Source of the DNA: an uncultured Pseudomonadales bacterium | GTDB taxonomy: Bacteria > Pseudomonadota > Gammaproteobacteria > Pseudomonadales > Balneatricaceae | NCBI GenBank assembly: GCA_937773555.1 | Contig: CALJVT010000005.1 | Coordinates: 124,001-188,000, forward strand | Direction of reading: 5' to 3' | DNA length: 64,000 bases | Shown: positions 1 through 8,653 of the stretch, piece by piece | Layout of the letters: the number at the start of each line of letters is the position of its first letter | Position numbering within the stretch: position 1 is the first letter of the stretch | Program-made: the position numbers and the translations under genes | Notes under the pieces: generated by a model | What the model was told of the DNA's origin: nothing | The model's database searches: none | The model's input: the letters and a program-made list of their open reading frames with translations, nothing else

Positions 1-2112
1 AACCACTTGAGCACCGTTGGCAAAGTCACCGAACTGCGCTTCCCATACCACCAGACCCTCAGGTGCAGTAGATGCATAGCCATACTCGAACGCTAAAACA
101 GCTTCCTCAGATAACAAGGAATCAAAAATAGTAAATTCTGGTTGATGTGGTGATAGATTACGCAGAGGAACATAAGCACCACTGCCCTTTTGGTCATGCA
201 GTACAGCATGACGATGGGAGAAAGTACCGCGGCCAACATCCTGCCCAGTTAGACGAATAGGGTACCCTTCTTCTAACAGCGAGGCATAAGCCATAACTTC
301 AGCAAAACCCCAGTTAATTTCTGCCGCGCCCGACGCCATTTTTAAGCGGTCATCAAGAATCTTCTTCACCTGACGCTGCACTACAAAACCTTGAGGCACC
401 TGATCTAGCCGCTGACCCAGGTCCTTTAACATATCAGAAGACACTCGTGTGTCACCCAATGCTGTCCATTCATGGTCTAGGTATGGCTTCCAATCTACAA
501 AGGAGCTTGTGTCTGGGGTTGTAACCAATGCATTGGCAACATGTTCACCATTATCAAGCGCATTACGATAATCATTTTGGCAAGCAATAATGTCTGCGGC
601 TGAAAGAACACCTTCTTTAAGTAATTGTTGACCGTACAGAGTAGCCACTGTTTTTTTGGCTTTGATCGCGTTGTACATCAATGGTTGTGTGCCTGATGGC
701 TCATCTGCTTCATTGTGACCACGGCGACGATAGCAGACGAGGTCAATAACCACATCGCGTTTAAATTCATTACGGTAATCTAACGCCAATTCTGACACAA
801 ACGCTACCGCATCAGGGTCATCACCATTAACATGGAAAATGGGTGCGTCAATAAATTTTGCTACATCCGTGCAGTAAGGGGTACTGCGAGCATCTTCTTT
901 CTTACTTGTGGTAAATCCCACTTGGTTGTTAATGACAATATGCACCGTACCTCCCGTTTTAAAGGCACGGGTTTGGGACATTTGTAACGTTTCCATGACA
1001 ACACCTTGGCCTGCAAAAGCGGCGTCACCATGTAAACAAATAGGTAATACAGTATCACCTTCAGTATCATTCCGGCGATCTTGACGAGCTCGTACCGAAC
1101 CTTCTACTACTGGGTTAGCAATTTCTAAATGGGAGGGGTTAAACGCTAAGGCCATGTGCACCTCTCCACCAGGCGTGTTCACATTGGTTGAAAAGCCTTG
1201 GTGATACTTAACATCACCTGAGGTGTTTAAAGGTCGTTTACCCTCAAACTCTTCGAATAAATCAACGGGATTTTTGCCAAAAATATTAATCAACACGTTT
1301 AAGCGGCCACGGTGAGCCATACCAATAACAATTTCTTTAGCCTTATTACTGCCTGAGCGCTGGATAATGTTATCCAGCATTGGGATAAGCGTTTCGCCAC
1401 CTTCAAGGCCAAAGCGTTTGGCACCAGAAAAACGAGACGCAAGGTATTTCTCTAGGCCTTCGGCAGCCATTAAACGCTCAAAGATATGACGACGTTTCTC
1501 AGGTGTATGGTTTGGATGACTGCGTACTGACTCCACCCGCTGCCTAATCCACAGCTTTTCATCAGTATTTACAATGTGGCTATATTCACAGCCCACGGTT
1601 GAACAGTATGTTTCTTCAAGCCCAGCAATAATTTCTGACAAAGGCATTTCGTCTTTGCCCAAGTAGGATGCGCCCACTTGGAATACAGTGTCTAAGTCTG
1701 CTGCAGAAAGCTCATGGAAATGTAAATCAAGGGTTTGGATGACTTCTTTTGGTTTAAGCTCTAAGGGGTCTAAGCTAGCCACCTGGTGGCCATGCACGCG
1801 ATAGGCATTAATTAGCCGCACAACTCTAACTTGCTTGCGTTCGTGTTCACTACTTAAGGTAGAAGTTTGTACTGGGTGAGACTTACTTTGATTTTTACCT
1901 AAAAGAACAAAGTGTTCTTTTATTGTAGAGTGAGGTATATCACCACTAATTGTGTCTGGCACTCGAGGGAGTTGATCAAACTCTTGCCGCCATTGCTCTG
2001 GAACTGCATTGGGGTCACGTAAATAAGTTTCATACATTTCTTCAATGTACGCAAAATTGCCGCCAGAGAAATGAGACTCTCGCCTCTGCTGCTCCATTAC
2101 GCTGTCATGCAT
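1..2112 (-). CDS. sucA: 2-oxoglutarate dehydrogenase E1 component (3' end outside window)
   Basis: Thiamine-diphosphate decarboxylase of the 2-oxoglutarate dehydrogenase complex (TCA cycle). From an ATG at 2112 all 704 codons to the window edge are open. The last codons read EAQFGDFANGAQVV, a motif that lies near residue 690 of the 933-residue E. coli enzyme, so about 230 C-terminal residues are missing only because the window ends. The N-terminus has the short peripheral segment usual in this family (FAYIEEMYETYLRDP). It follows sdhB in the same direction after a 158-nt gap, the common sdhCDAB-sucAB order, so sucB is expected outside. An in-frame ATG at 2097 is an alternative start. Confidence 0.96.
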   Translation of the reverse strand, partial: MHDSVMEQQRRESHFSGGNFAYIEEMYETYLRDPNAVPEQWRQEFDQLPRVPDTISGDIPHSTIKEHFVLLGKNQSKSHPVQTSTLSSEHERKQVRVVRLINAYRVHGHQVASLDPLELKPKEVIQTLDLHFHELSAADLDTVFQVGASYLGKDEMPLSEIIAGLEETYCSTVGCEYSHIVNTDEKLWIRQRVESVRSHPNHTPEKRRHIFERLMAAEGLEKYLASRFSGAKRFGLEGGETLIPMLDNIIQRSGSNKAKEIVIGMAHRGRLNVLINIFGKNPVDLFEEFEGKRPLNTSGDVKYHQGFSTNVNTPGGEVHMALAFNPSHLEIANPVVEGSVRARQDRRNDTEGDTVLPICLHGDAAFAGQGVVMETLQMSQTRAFKTGGTVHIVINNQVGFTTSKKEDARSTPYCTDVAKFIDAPIFHVNGDDPDAVAFVSELALDYRNEFKRDVVIDLVCYRRRGHNEADEPSGTQPLMYNAIKAKKTVATLYGQQLLKEGVLSAADIIACQNDYRNALDNGEHVANALVTTPDTSSFVDWKPYLDHEWTALGDTRVSSDMLKDLGQRLDQVPQGFVVQRQVKKILDDRLKMASGAAEINWGFAEVMAYASLLEEGYPIRLTGQDVGRGTFSHRHAVLHDQKGSGAYVPLRNLSPHQPEFTIFDSLLSEEAVLAFEYGYASTAPEGLVVWEAQFGDFANGAQVV

Positions 2113-2270
2113 TCAGTATCACCGGTTTCTAATTGTGGTCAAACTTAACCAAACACGCCTAGTATAACCTGTAATGCGCCATATGGTTAAGCTACAAAGC
2201 TAAATTTTACTAAAGATATTAGCACTCAAGGCCTTTAAACAATGGCCCTGAGCTTATTGACTGCTGAAAA

Positions 2271-2975
2271 TTAGGTAGCTCTGGTTAACAACATGTTGCG
2301 GATATGCCCAATAGCCTTGGTAGGGTTTAGGCCTTTAGGACAAACAGTGACACAGTTCATAATGCCATGACAACGAAACACACTAAAGGGATCGTCTAAA
2401 TCAGCTAAGCGCTCTTCTGTAGCAGTATCACGGCTATCAGCCAAGAACCGATAAGCTTGTAGCAAACCAGCTGGACCTATAAATCGATCAGGGTTCCACC
2501 AAAATGAAGGGCAGGCTGTTGAGCAACATGCGCATAGAATACATTCATATAAACCGTCTAGTTTTGCACGCTCTTCAGGCGACTGTAGGCGTTCAATACC
2601 TGGAGCCGGCGTGTCATTCAACAGGAACGGCTTAACCTTTTTATATTGCTTATAAAACTGATCCATATCAATCACCAGGTCACGAATGACTGGTAACGCC
2701 GGTAATGGGCGCAACGTTAGCTTGTTATTTTTCACCACTTTCGAAAGAGGCGTAATGCAAGCTAAACCATTGGTACCATTAATGTTCATACCGTCAGAGC
2801 CACACACTCCCTCTCGGCAAGAGCGGCGATAAGCAAGGCCGCGGTCCTTAATTTTCAACAAATTAAGAACATCTAATACCATTAGATCTTTACCGCCAGT
2901 ATCAATCTGAAAGTCCTGCATATAAGGCTTCGCATCAAGCTCTGGATGGTAGCGATAAATACTCACTGTTAACAT
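2271..2975 (-). CDS. sdhB: Succinate dehydrogenase iron-sulfur subunit
   Basis: Electron-transfer subunit of respiratory complex II, on the cytoplasmic face of the inner membrane. The 234 residues show all three cluster-binding regions. The [2Fe-2S] site is [11 protein letters not shown] (Cys53, Cys58, Asp61, then Cys73; E. coli also has Asp at the third position). The [4Fe-4S] site is [12 protein letters not shown] from residue 145. The [3Fe-4S]/quinone-side motif is [17 protein letters not shown]. Length matches E. coli SdhB (238 aa). It lies 11 nt after sdhA and closes the sdhCDAB operon. Confidence 0.97.
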   Translation of the reverse strand: MLTVSIYRYHPELDAKPYMQDFQIDTGGKDLMVLDVLNLLKIKDRGLAYRRSCREGVCGSDGMNINGTNGLACITPLSKVVKNNKLTLRPLPALPVIRDLVIDMDQFYKQYKKVKPFLLNDTPAPGIERLQSPEERAKLDGLYECILCACCSTACPSFWWNPDRFIGPAGLLQAYRFLADSRDTATEERLADLDDPFSVFRCHGIMNCVTVCPKGLNPTKAIGHIRNMLLTRAT

Positions 2976-2986
2976 ATCACTATTCC

Positions 2987-4762
2987 TTAATAAGTACGGA
3001 TTTTAGGTGGAAATGCATCCATGGTTTTGGGTGAAAAGTTCACATCTCGTTTCCCAAGACGCTCTTCAGTAGGATAATAAACTGAATGCTTCAGCCAATT
3101 TTCATCGTCACGTTCAGTAAAGTCATTTCGTGCATGAGCTCCACGACTTTCTTTGCGCTGTTCTGCAGAAATTGCCGTCGCAAATGCCACCTCAAACAAG
3201 TTTTGCAATTCTAACGCCTCTATACGGTCAGTATTAAACGCACCCGTTTTATCTTGCAGATGCAGGTTGGCTACTTTAATGCGTAATTCCCGCAGCAACT
3301 CCAAGCCTTTTTGCATACTTTCGCCTTCGCGGAATACACCAAAATATAACTGCATAGTCTTTTGAAGCTCTTCACGAACTTCAGCAATACTCTCACCGGA
3401 TTCAGAACGGTTAAGGGTGTTCAAACGCACCATAGCGGCATCTACGTTAGCTTGGCTTGCCGCTTCAGCATGGTAGCCTTCACGCATTGATTTTTCAATT
3501 TGAATACCTGCTGCTCGACCAAAAACAACCAAATCTAGCAAGGAGTTACCACCTAAACGGTTAGCACCATGCACTGACACACAGGCGGCTTCACCACAGG
3601 CATATAGGCCTTCAATAATTCGAGTTTCTGATTCTGATTCTGGGTAGAGCACCTGACCACCAATATTAGTTGGCAGCCCCCCCATCATGTAATGACACGT
3701 AGGAACTACTGGCACCGGTTCAAAAATTGGATCTACATGAGCAAAGGTTCTCGATAACTCACATATACCAGGCAATTTACTTTCTAGTACATCTTCACCT
3801 AGGTGATCTAGCTTCAAAAGCACATGGTCACCGTTGGGGCCGCAACCACGACCTTCTAAAATTTCTAGCACCATAGACCGAGCGACCACATCACGGCCAG
3901 CTAAATCTTTGGCATTGGGCGCATAACGCTCCATAAAGCGCTCGCCGTCCTTATTGATAAGGTAGCCACCCTCACCGCGGCAACCTTCGGTCACTAAAGT
4001 GCCAGCCCCTGCAATGCCCGTAGGATGGAACTGCCACATTTCCATGTCTTGCACAGGTAAACCCATACGCAATCCCATAGCCACACCATCACCGGTATTG
4101 ATTAATGCGTTAGTAGTGGATTGATATATACGCCCAGCACCCCCTGTCGCAAGCACAGTTGCCTTGGCTTCAATGTAAACGGTTTCACCTGACTCGATGC
4201 AAATGGCAACTACACCAACAATGACACCATCGTCATTTTGCACCATGTCTACAGCAAACCATTCATTTAAAAAAGTAGTTCCGCCTTTTAAATTACCCTG
4301 GTACAAGGCGTGTAATAGTGCGTGGCCGGTGCGATCTGCAGCTGCACACGTACGCGCTGCTTGGCCACCTTCACCAAAATTCTTAGACTGACCCCCAAAA
4401 GGACGCTGGTATATGCGACCTTCTTCAGTTCGAGAAAAAGGCAGACCCATGTGGTCTAACTCAAACACGGCCTGCGGTCCAACACTGCACATATATTCGA
4501 TGGCATCTTGGTCACCAATATAATCAGAGCCTTTGACAGTGTCATACATATGCCAGCGCCAATCATCGTTGGGATCATTACTTGCAATTGCACAAGTAAT
4601 GCCACCTTGGGCAGACACTGTATGAGAGCGCGTAGGGAAAACTTTAGTAATACATGCGGTCTTTAAACCCGCCTCAGTAAGCTGCAATGCGGCTCGCATT
4701 CCAGCACCACCACCACCAATAACAATGGCTTCATAGGACATTTTACGTAAGATGTTTGTCAT
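2987..4762 (-). CDS. sdhA: Succinate dehydrogenase flavoprotein subunit
   Basis: Catalytic subunit of complex II, oxidising succinate to fumarate with covalently bound FAD. It has the dinucleotide-binding motif GGGGAGM near residue 17, the flavinylated histidine in [10 protein letters not shown] (His47), the substrate-site motif FHPTGI, and the conserved C-terminal ending FPPKIRTY. Length 591 aa against 588 in E. coli. The chosen start at 4762 lies 3 nt after the sdhD stop; Met8 would also be possible. Third gene of sdhCDAB, intact. Confidence 0.98.
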   Translation of the reverse strand: MTNILRKMSYEAIVIGGGGAGMRAALQLTEAGLKTACITKVFPTRSHTVSAQGGITCAIASNDPNDDWRWHMYDTVKGSDYIGDQDAIEYMCSVGPQAVFELDHMGLPFSRTEEGRIYQRPFGGQSKNFGEGGQAARTCAAADRTGHALLHALYQGNLKGGTTFLNEWFAVDMVQNDDGVIVGVVAICIESGETVYIEAKATVLATGGAGRIYQSTTNALINTGDGVAMGLRMGLPVQDMEMWQFHPTGIAGAGTLVTEGCRGEGGYLINKDGERFMERYAPNAKDLAGRDVVARSMVLEILEGRGCGPNGDHVLLKLDHLGEDVLESKLPGICELSRTFAHVDPIFEPVPVVPTCHYMMGGLPTNIGGQVLYPESESETRIIEGLYACGEAACVSVHGANRLGGNSLLDLVVFGRAAGIQIEKSMREGYHAEAASQANVDAAMVRLNTLNRSESGESIAEVREELQKTMQLYFGVFREGESMQKGLELLRELRIKVANLHLQDKTGAFNTDRIEALELQNLFEVAFATAISAEQRKESRGAHARNDFTERDDENWLKHSVYYPTEERLGKRDVNFSPKTMDAFPPKIRTY

Positions 4763-4765
4763 GAC

Positions 4766-5119
4766 TTATAGGCCCCAAAGCAACTGAACACCCCAAATGG
4801 TGTAAATGAACATTAATAAACCCACTACCATTTGGAATGCAAAGCGCAGAGCAAAATGCTTAAGGTAGTCGGTAGAAATAGACCAAAGACCAATCCAACA
4901 ATGAGCACCCAATGACAAGAGCGCCATCAAACTAAAGATACGCATGCCAGTGTTGTCAAATAAAGCCTGCCATTGGGCAAAAACTATTTCTGGGTTGAGC
5001 AGCAGGTAAACCACCATAAAAATAGAATAAGCTGCCAGTATCACTGCGCTAACGCGCTGCACTAACCAATCGGAGAGGCCACTTCTGCCATAACTTGTAA
5101 CGGTGGTTACCATACCCAA
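4766..5119 (-). CDS. sdhD: Succinate dehydrogenase hydrophobic membrane anchor subunit
   Basis: Small membrane anchor (117 aa) that with SdhC binds haem b and ubiquinone. Three hydrophobic segments are visible (about residues 22-42, 57-77 and 90-115). The motif SLGAHCWIGLWSISTDYLK contains the histidine and tyrosine region usual for the haem and quinone site. The gene starts 13 nt inside the end of sdhC, so translational coupling is likely. Sequence conservation in this family is low; the assignment rests on position, size and the AH-IGLW motif. Confidence 0.94.
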   Translation of the reverse strand: MGMVTTVTSYGRSGLSDWLVQRVSAVILAAYSIFMVVYLLLNPEIVFAQWQALFDNTGMRIFSLMALLSLGAHCWIGLWSISTDYLKHFALRFAFQMVVGLLMFIYTIWGVQLLWGL

Positions 5120-5484
5120 ACTCCTGCCAATATAGCCAATATAACGGTTAAGCCAATAACAAACTTTGCTGCGTTGTTGGCCGCTTGCAGCTCTTCACCA
5201 TGGCCTAAATCCATCACTAGGTGCTTTATACCTGCACTAAAATGAAAACCCAAGGCGGTTAAGAGCCCCCAGGTTATGAACTGAGCAAAAAAGTTTTCTT
5301 GCAGTAAGGTTTGTGAAGAAGTAAATCCTGAAGCTCCCTCTAATGAGGTATCAAATAAGTTAAACAGAAATATCAGGCCCACAAACAAAATCACGCCAGA
5401 AATTCGGTGGCAAATGGAAACCATAGAAATTAAAGGGTGTGTGAATGTGCCTAGGTCGAGATTAACGGGTCTTTTATCGCTCAC
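5107..5484 (-). CDS. sdhC: Succinate dehydrogenase cytochrome b556 subunit
   Basis: Haem b-containing anchor subunit of complex II (125 aa, three transmembrane segments). It has the family signature RPVNLDLGTFTHPLISMVSI at the N-terminus, SICHRISG around residue 24, and HFSAGIKHLVMDLGH, which carries the haem-ligand histidine. First gene of sdhCDAB; a promoter candidate lies upstream at 5583-5611. It overlaps sdhD by 13 nt. Confidence 0.96.
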   Translation of the reverse strand: MSDKRPVNLDLGTFTHPLISMVSICHRISGVILFVGLIFLFNLFDTSLEGASGFTSSQTLLQENFFAQFITWGLLTALGFHFSAGIKHLVMDLGHGEELQAANNAAKFVIGLTVILAILAGVWVW

Positions 5485-5951
5485 GGTAAACTACTCTTGG
5501 CTAAAAAAAATGAGTTGGATTAGGTCATGGAACACTACGCTAATAAGACGCTCTCATAGCTGTAAACGTCACGTAGATGCTAAGTATAGTGATTTGATCA
5601 CCAGAAAACAACGCAACTTTTGTCGTATGTTTGTAAACTTTACGTCTGCAAACATAGTTTAAGAATCAACCAGTCCGTGGCTTAGACTTAACACTAGCGC
5701 TTTACAAACGGCTATGAAAGGACCATCATATACGCTTAGCGTTATGACAGCCCCCCTCCATATCACTTGTAGTTATACCTACAATTTATATGCCAAATCT
5801 TTTCTATGGCCCTTCTCGGTTAAGTCTAAGGTAAGATAGGCTCCAGTTTTTGGAGGTAGATGATTTATGTCTGCTATTTTATATGGCGTACTGGTTTTAC
5901 ATTATTCTCTGCCAGCCATCTCTACCAATACAATTTTTCAGGAGCCAAGAA
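5485..5951. other. Divergent sdhC-gltA control region (467 bp)
   Basis: No protein gene is supported here. It holds the sdh promoter candidate; an inverted repeat TATGTTTG / CAAACATA at 5626-5633 and 5649-5656 with the smaller palindrome GTAAACTTTAC (5633-5643) inside it; and, closer to gltA, TTGTAG-N6-CTACAA at 5767-5784. Next comes a strong GGAGG at 5852-5856 that does not belong to gltA. The true gltA ribosome binding site is AGGAG at 5940-5944. E. coli also has divergent gltA and sdhC with a complex shared control region. Confidence 0.6.
5583..5611 (-). promoter_or_regulatory. Candidate sigma-70 promoter of the sdh operon with an internal dyad
   Basis: Read on the minus strand: -35 TTGTTT (5606-5611), 17-nt spacer, -10 TATACT (5583-5588), about 100 nt before sdhC. 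The spacer contains the perfect dyad GTGAT-TTG-ATCAC at 5589-5601, placed where a bound regulator would block RNA polymerase. The -10 is close to consensus and the -35 is weak, so activation or strong regulation would be expected. No regulator is named; the dyad matches neither an FNR nor a CRP site fully. Confidence 0.5.
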
Positions 5952-7229
5952 ATGTCCGACAGAAAAGCCACTCTTCACATAGAAGGTATGGATCCAATTG
6001 AACTGCCCATCTATTCAGGCAGCACCGGCCCGGACGTTATTGATGTGCGCCAATTAGTCAGCAAAGGCCTTTTCACGTACGACCCAGGCTTCGTTTCTAC
6101 CGCTTCATGTGAGTCTAAAATCACCTACATTGATGGCGATAATGGCATTTTATTACACCGAGGCTATGCCATTGAAGATTTAGCTGCCAACTCAACCTAT
6201 TTAGAAACATGCTACCTTTTAATTCATGGCGAACTACCCAATGCTGAGCAAATGGATGAATTTGAAAGCCACATTACCAATAACACTATGGTGCATGAGC
6301 AACTGACTCACTTTTTTAACGGTTTTCGCCGAGATGCCCACCCTATGGCGATCATGTGCGGTGTAGTAGGCGCACTTTCTGCGTTTTATCACGACCAACT
6401 TGATAACGATAATCCTTTGCACCGAGAAAAAGCCATTCACCGCTTAATCTCTAAAATGCCGACTCTTGCAGCAATGTGTTTTAAGTATTCTATTGGCCAG
6501 CCGTTTGTGTTCCCGCGTGATGACCTTAATTACGCCGAAAACTTTTTACACATGATGTTTGGAAAACCTACTGCAGAAACTAAAGTCAACCCAATTCTAG
6601 CTCGAGCTATGGATAAAATTTTCATGCTGCATGCTGATCACGAGCAAAATGCGTCAACGTCTACTGTGCGTTTGGCTGGCTCTTCCGGTGCTAACCCCTT
6701 TGCGTGTATCGCTTCTGGAATTGCTGCCTTATGGGGGCCTGCTCACGGCGGTGCCAATGAGGCTGTGCTTAACATGCTTGAAGAGATTGGTGACGTGTCT
6801 AATATCGACGCTTTTGTTGCAAAAGCTAAAGACAAGAACGATCCATTTCGTCTTATGGGCTTTGGACATCGGGTGTATAAGAATTTTGACCCTCGCGCAA
6901 CAGTAATGCGTGAGACATGTGACGAAGTATTAACCTTGCTTGGTGTAGATAATGATCCCCTATTACAAATAGCCAAGCGACTAGAGCAGATAGCCCTCGA
7001 AGATGACTACTTTATAGAGCGCAAGCTATACCCCAATGTGGATTTTTACTCTGGCATTATTCTTAAAGCCATTGGCATTCCAACGTCCATGTTTACGGTT
7101 ATATTTGCCTTGGCACGCACAGTAGGATGGATTTCTCATTGGCATGAGATGCTTAACAGTCCCTACCGTATTGGCCGTCCCCGCCAATTATATACTGGTG
7201 AAACTAAACGCCCTTACCCTGTTAAATAA
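5952..7229 (+). CDS. gltA: Citrate synthase
   Basis: Type II (hexameric, NADH-sensitive class) citrate synthase, condensing acetyl-CoA with oxaloacetate. Length 425 aa against 427 in E. coli. Active-site regions are visible: [15 protein letters not shown] (first histidine), [26 protein letters not shown] (second histidine) and NVDFYSG (aspartate). The start at 5952 is chosen because AGGAG sits 7 nt upstream and the protein then begins [12 protein letters not shown] as in relatives; a longer frame opening with TTG at 5850 adds 34 unlikely residues. A strong terminator follows. Confidence 0.98.
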   Translation: MSDRKATLHIEGMDPIELPIYSGSTGPDVIDVRQLVSKGLFTYDPGFVSTASCESKITYIDGDNGILLHRGYAIEDLAANSTYLETCYLLIHGELPNAEQMDEFESHITNNTMVHEQLTHFFNGFRRDAHPMAIMCGVVGALSAFYHDQLDNDNPLHREKAIHRLISKMPTLAAMCFKYSIGQPFVFPRDDLNYAENFLHMMFGKPTAETKVNPILARAMDKIFMLHADHEQNASTSTVRLAGSSGANPFACIASGIAALWGPAHGGANEAVLNMLEEIGDVSNIDAFVAKAKDKNDPFRLMGFGHRVYKNFDPRATVMRETCDEVLTLLGVDNDPLLQIAKRLEQIALEDDYFIERKLYPNVDFYSGIILKAIGIPTSMFTVIFALARTVGWISHWHEMLNSPYRIGRPRQLYTGETKRPYPVK

Positions 7230-7253
7230 AACATACCTATTTAACAAACTAAT

Positions 7254-7279
7254 AAAAAACCACCTCTGGGTGGTTTTTT
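7254..7279. terminator. Intrinsic terminator after gltA
   Basis: Perfect stem CCACC / GGTGG with a TCTG loop, flanked by six A residues upstream and six T residues downstream. It lies 24 nt after the gltA stop. The A and T tracts make it work-capable in both directions, and it insulates amt from gltA. Confidence 0.92.
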
Positions 7280-7298
7280 ATTGCCTGAAGAACCGCTC

Positions 7299-7314
7299 TG
7301 GCATGGTCCTTGCT
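7299..7314 (+). promoter_or_regulatory. Sigma-54 promoter of amt
   Basis: TGGCATGGTCCTTGCT matches the RpoN consensus TGGCAC-N5-TTGCT at every core base except the sixth. It has GG and GC exactly 10 nt apart. Predicted transcription start is near 7325, giving a leader of about 115 nt before the amt GTG. A nitrogen-regulated, NtrC-dependent promoter fits an ammonium transporter. Confidence 0.85.
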
Positions 7315-7398
7315 TAATTACTAGTAACTCGGTTATCTCGGCCATTATGTAAACCACAAGTACATATTGCACCGCTATAAAGCCGCTCATAAATTATT

Positions 7399-7415
7399 TG
7401 CACCAAAATAGTGCA
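7399..7415. promoter_or_regulatory. NtrC-type enhancer dyad in the amt leader
   Basis: TGCACCAAAATAGTGCA is a near-perfect match to the NtrC site pattern TGCACYA-N3-TRGTGCA. It lies 85 nt downstream of the sigma-54 -12 element and 24 nt before the amt start codon, rather than in the usual upstream position. A lone half site TGCACC is at 7368-7373. Assignment to NtrC is by motif only; no ntrC gene is in the window. Confidence 0.75.
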
Positions 7416-7438
7416 AAAGCTAAAATTAAGGAGTTGTA

Positions 7439-8647
7439 GTGGAAACCACAACAAGCGCGATAGCCACTTTAGTGCAAAGTTCCAATACTCTATTTATCCT
7501 TATGGGAGCCATCATGGTCCTTGCCATGCATGCGGGCTTTGCTTTTTTAGAGGTGGGAACGGTTAGGCATAAGAACCAAGTGAACGCCTTAGTAAAAATT
7601 ATGACAGACTTTGGCTTTTCTTGTCTTGCTTATTTTTTTGTAGGCTATTGGATCGCCTACGACCAACACTTCTTTGCTAGCGCAGAAGCACTAAGTGCCA
7701 ATAACGGTTACCAGTTGGTGAAATTTTTCTTTTTAATGACTTTTGCTGCGGCTATTCCAGCCATTATTTCTGGTGGTATTGCCGAACGAGCACGCTTTTG
7801 GCCACCACTCATTGCTGCGGCCCTAACCGTGGGCATTATCTACCCTTTATTCGAAGGTATAGCCTGGAACGGTAATTATGGCTTCCAAGCTTGGCTAGAA
7901 CAAAACTTTGGGGCAGGCTTCCATGACTTCGCAGGGTCGGTGGTAGTTCATGGCGTGGGTGGCTGGCTGGCACTTACCGCGGTATTGCTCCTGGGTACAC
8001 GCAAGGGGCGTTACCGCAAAGGAAAGCTAGTCGCATTCGCACCCTCTAGCATTCCATTCTTAGCCTTGGGTTCGTGGATTTTAACCATTGGCTGGTTTGG
8101 TTTTAACGTCATGTCTGCTCAAACCTTAGATGGAATTAGTGGCTTAGTAGCGGTCAATACCCTAATGGCAATGGCTGGTGGCACCATTGCAGCATTAGTG
8201 ATCGGTAAAAATGATCCAGGATTCGTCCATAATGGCCCTTTAGCGGGTTTGGTTGCTGTATGCGCAGGTTCTGACTTAATGCACCCTATTGGTGCTCTGG
8301 CTGTGGGGCTTATTGCTGGTGGACTTTTTGTCTACGCCTTTGTTTTGACCCAAAACCGCTGGAAAATTGATGATGTGTTAGGTGTTTGGCCACTCCATGG
8401 GATATGCGGTGTATGGGGGGGCATAGCTGCTGGCATTTTTGGCTTAGAGGCTTTTGGTGGCTTGGGTGGTGTGAGTTTTATGTCACAACTACTTGGCACC
8501 CTTCTAGGCTTAAGCATTGCCTTAATCGGTGGGTTTATAGTGTATGGAAGCGTGAAGAAATTTATTGGATTACGACTCACCGAAGAAGAGGAATTTAATG
8601 GCGCCGACCTTAGTATCCATAAAATTGGCGCTACATCCCAAGACTAA
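7439..8647 (+). CDS. amt: Ammonium transporter, Amt/Mep family
   Basis: Inner-membrane ammonium channel (402 aa, about 11 hydrophobic segments). The twin pore histidines are present: His171 in the motif FAGSVVVHGVGG and His320 in WPLHGICGVWGG. The N-terminal helix (AFLEVGTVRHKNQVNALVK) differs from E. coli AmtB and resembles the subtype described in marine bacteria; that subtype is recalled, not searched. No signal peptide is evident. The GTG start at 7439 is chosen because AAGGAG lies 5 nt upstream. No glnK neighbours it, unlike many amt genes. It converges on rlmL with only 6 nt between the stops. Confidence 0.95.
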   Translation: METTTSAIATLVQSSNTLFILMGAIMVLAMHAGFAFLEVGTVRHKNQVNALVKIMTDFGFSCLAYFFVGYWIAYDQHFFASAEALSANNGYQLVKFFFLMTFAAAIPAIISGGIAERARFWPPLIAAALTVGIIYPLFEGIAWNGNYGFQAWLEQNFGAGFHDFAGSVVVHGVGGWLALTAVLLLGTRKGRYRKGKLVAFAPSSIPFLALGSWILTIGWFGFNVMSAQTLDGISGLVAVNTLMAMAGGTIAALVIGKNDPGFVHNGPLAGLVAVCAGSDLMHPIGALAVGLIAGGLFVYAFVLTQNRWKIDDVLGVWPLHGICGVWGGIAAGIFGLEAFGGLGGVSFMSQLLGTLLGLSIALIGGFIVYGSVKKFIGLRLTEEEEFNGADLSIHKIGATSQD

Positions 8648-8653
8648 AGCTGA

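Noticed and set aside
7398-7426. Sigma-70 promoter TTGCAC-17-TAAAAT overlapping the NtrC dyad
   Set aside because: Its start would fall inside the amt ribosome binding site, leaving no usable leader.
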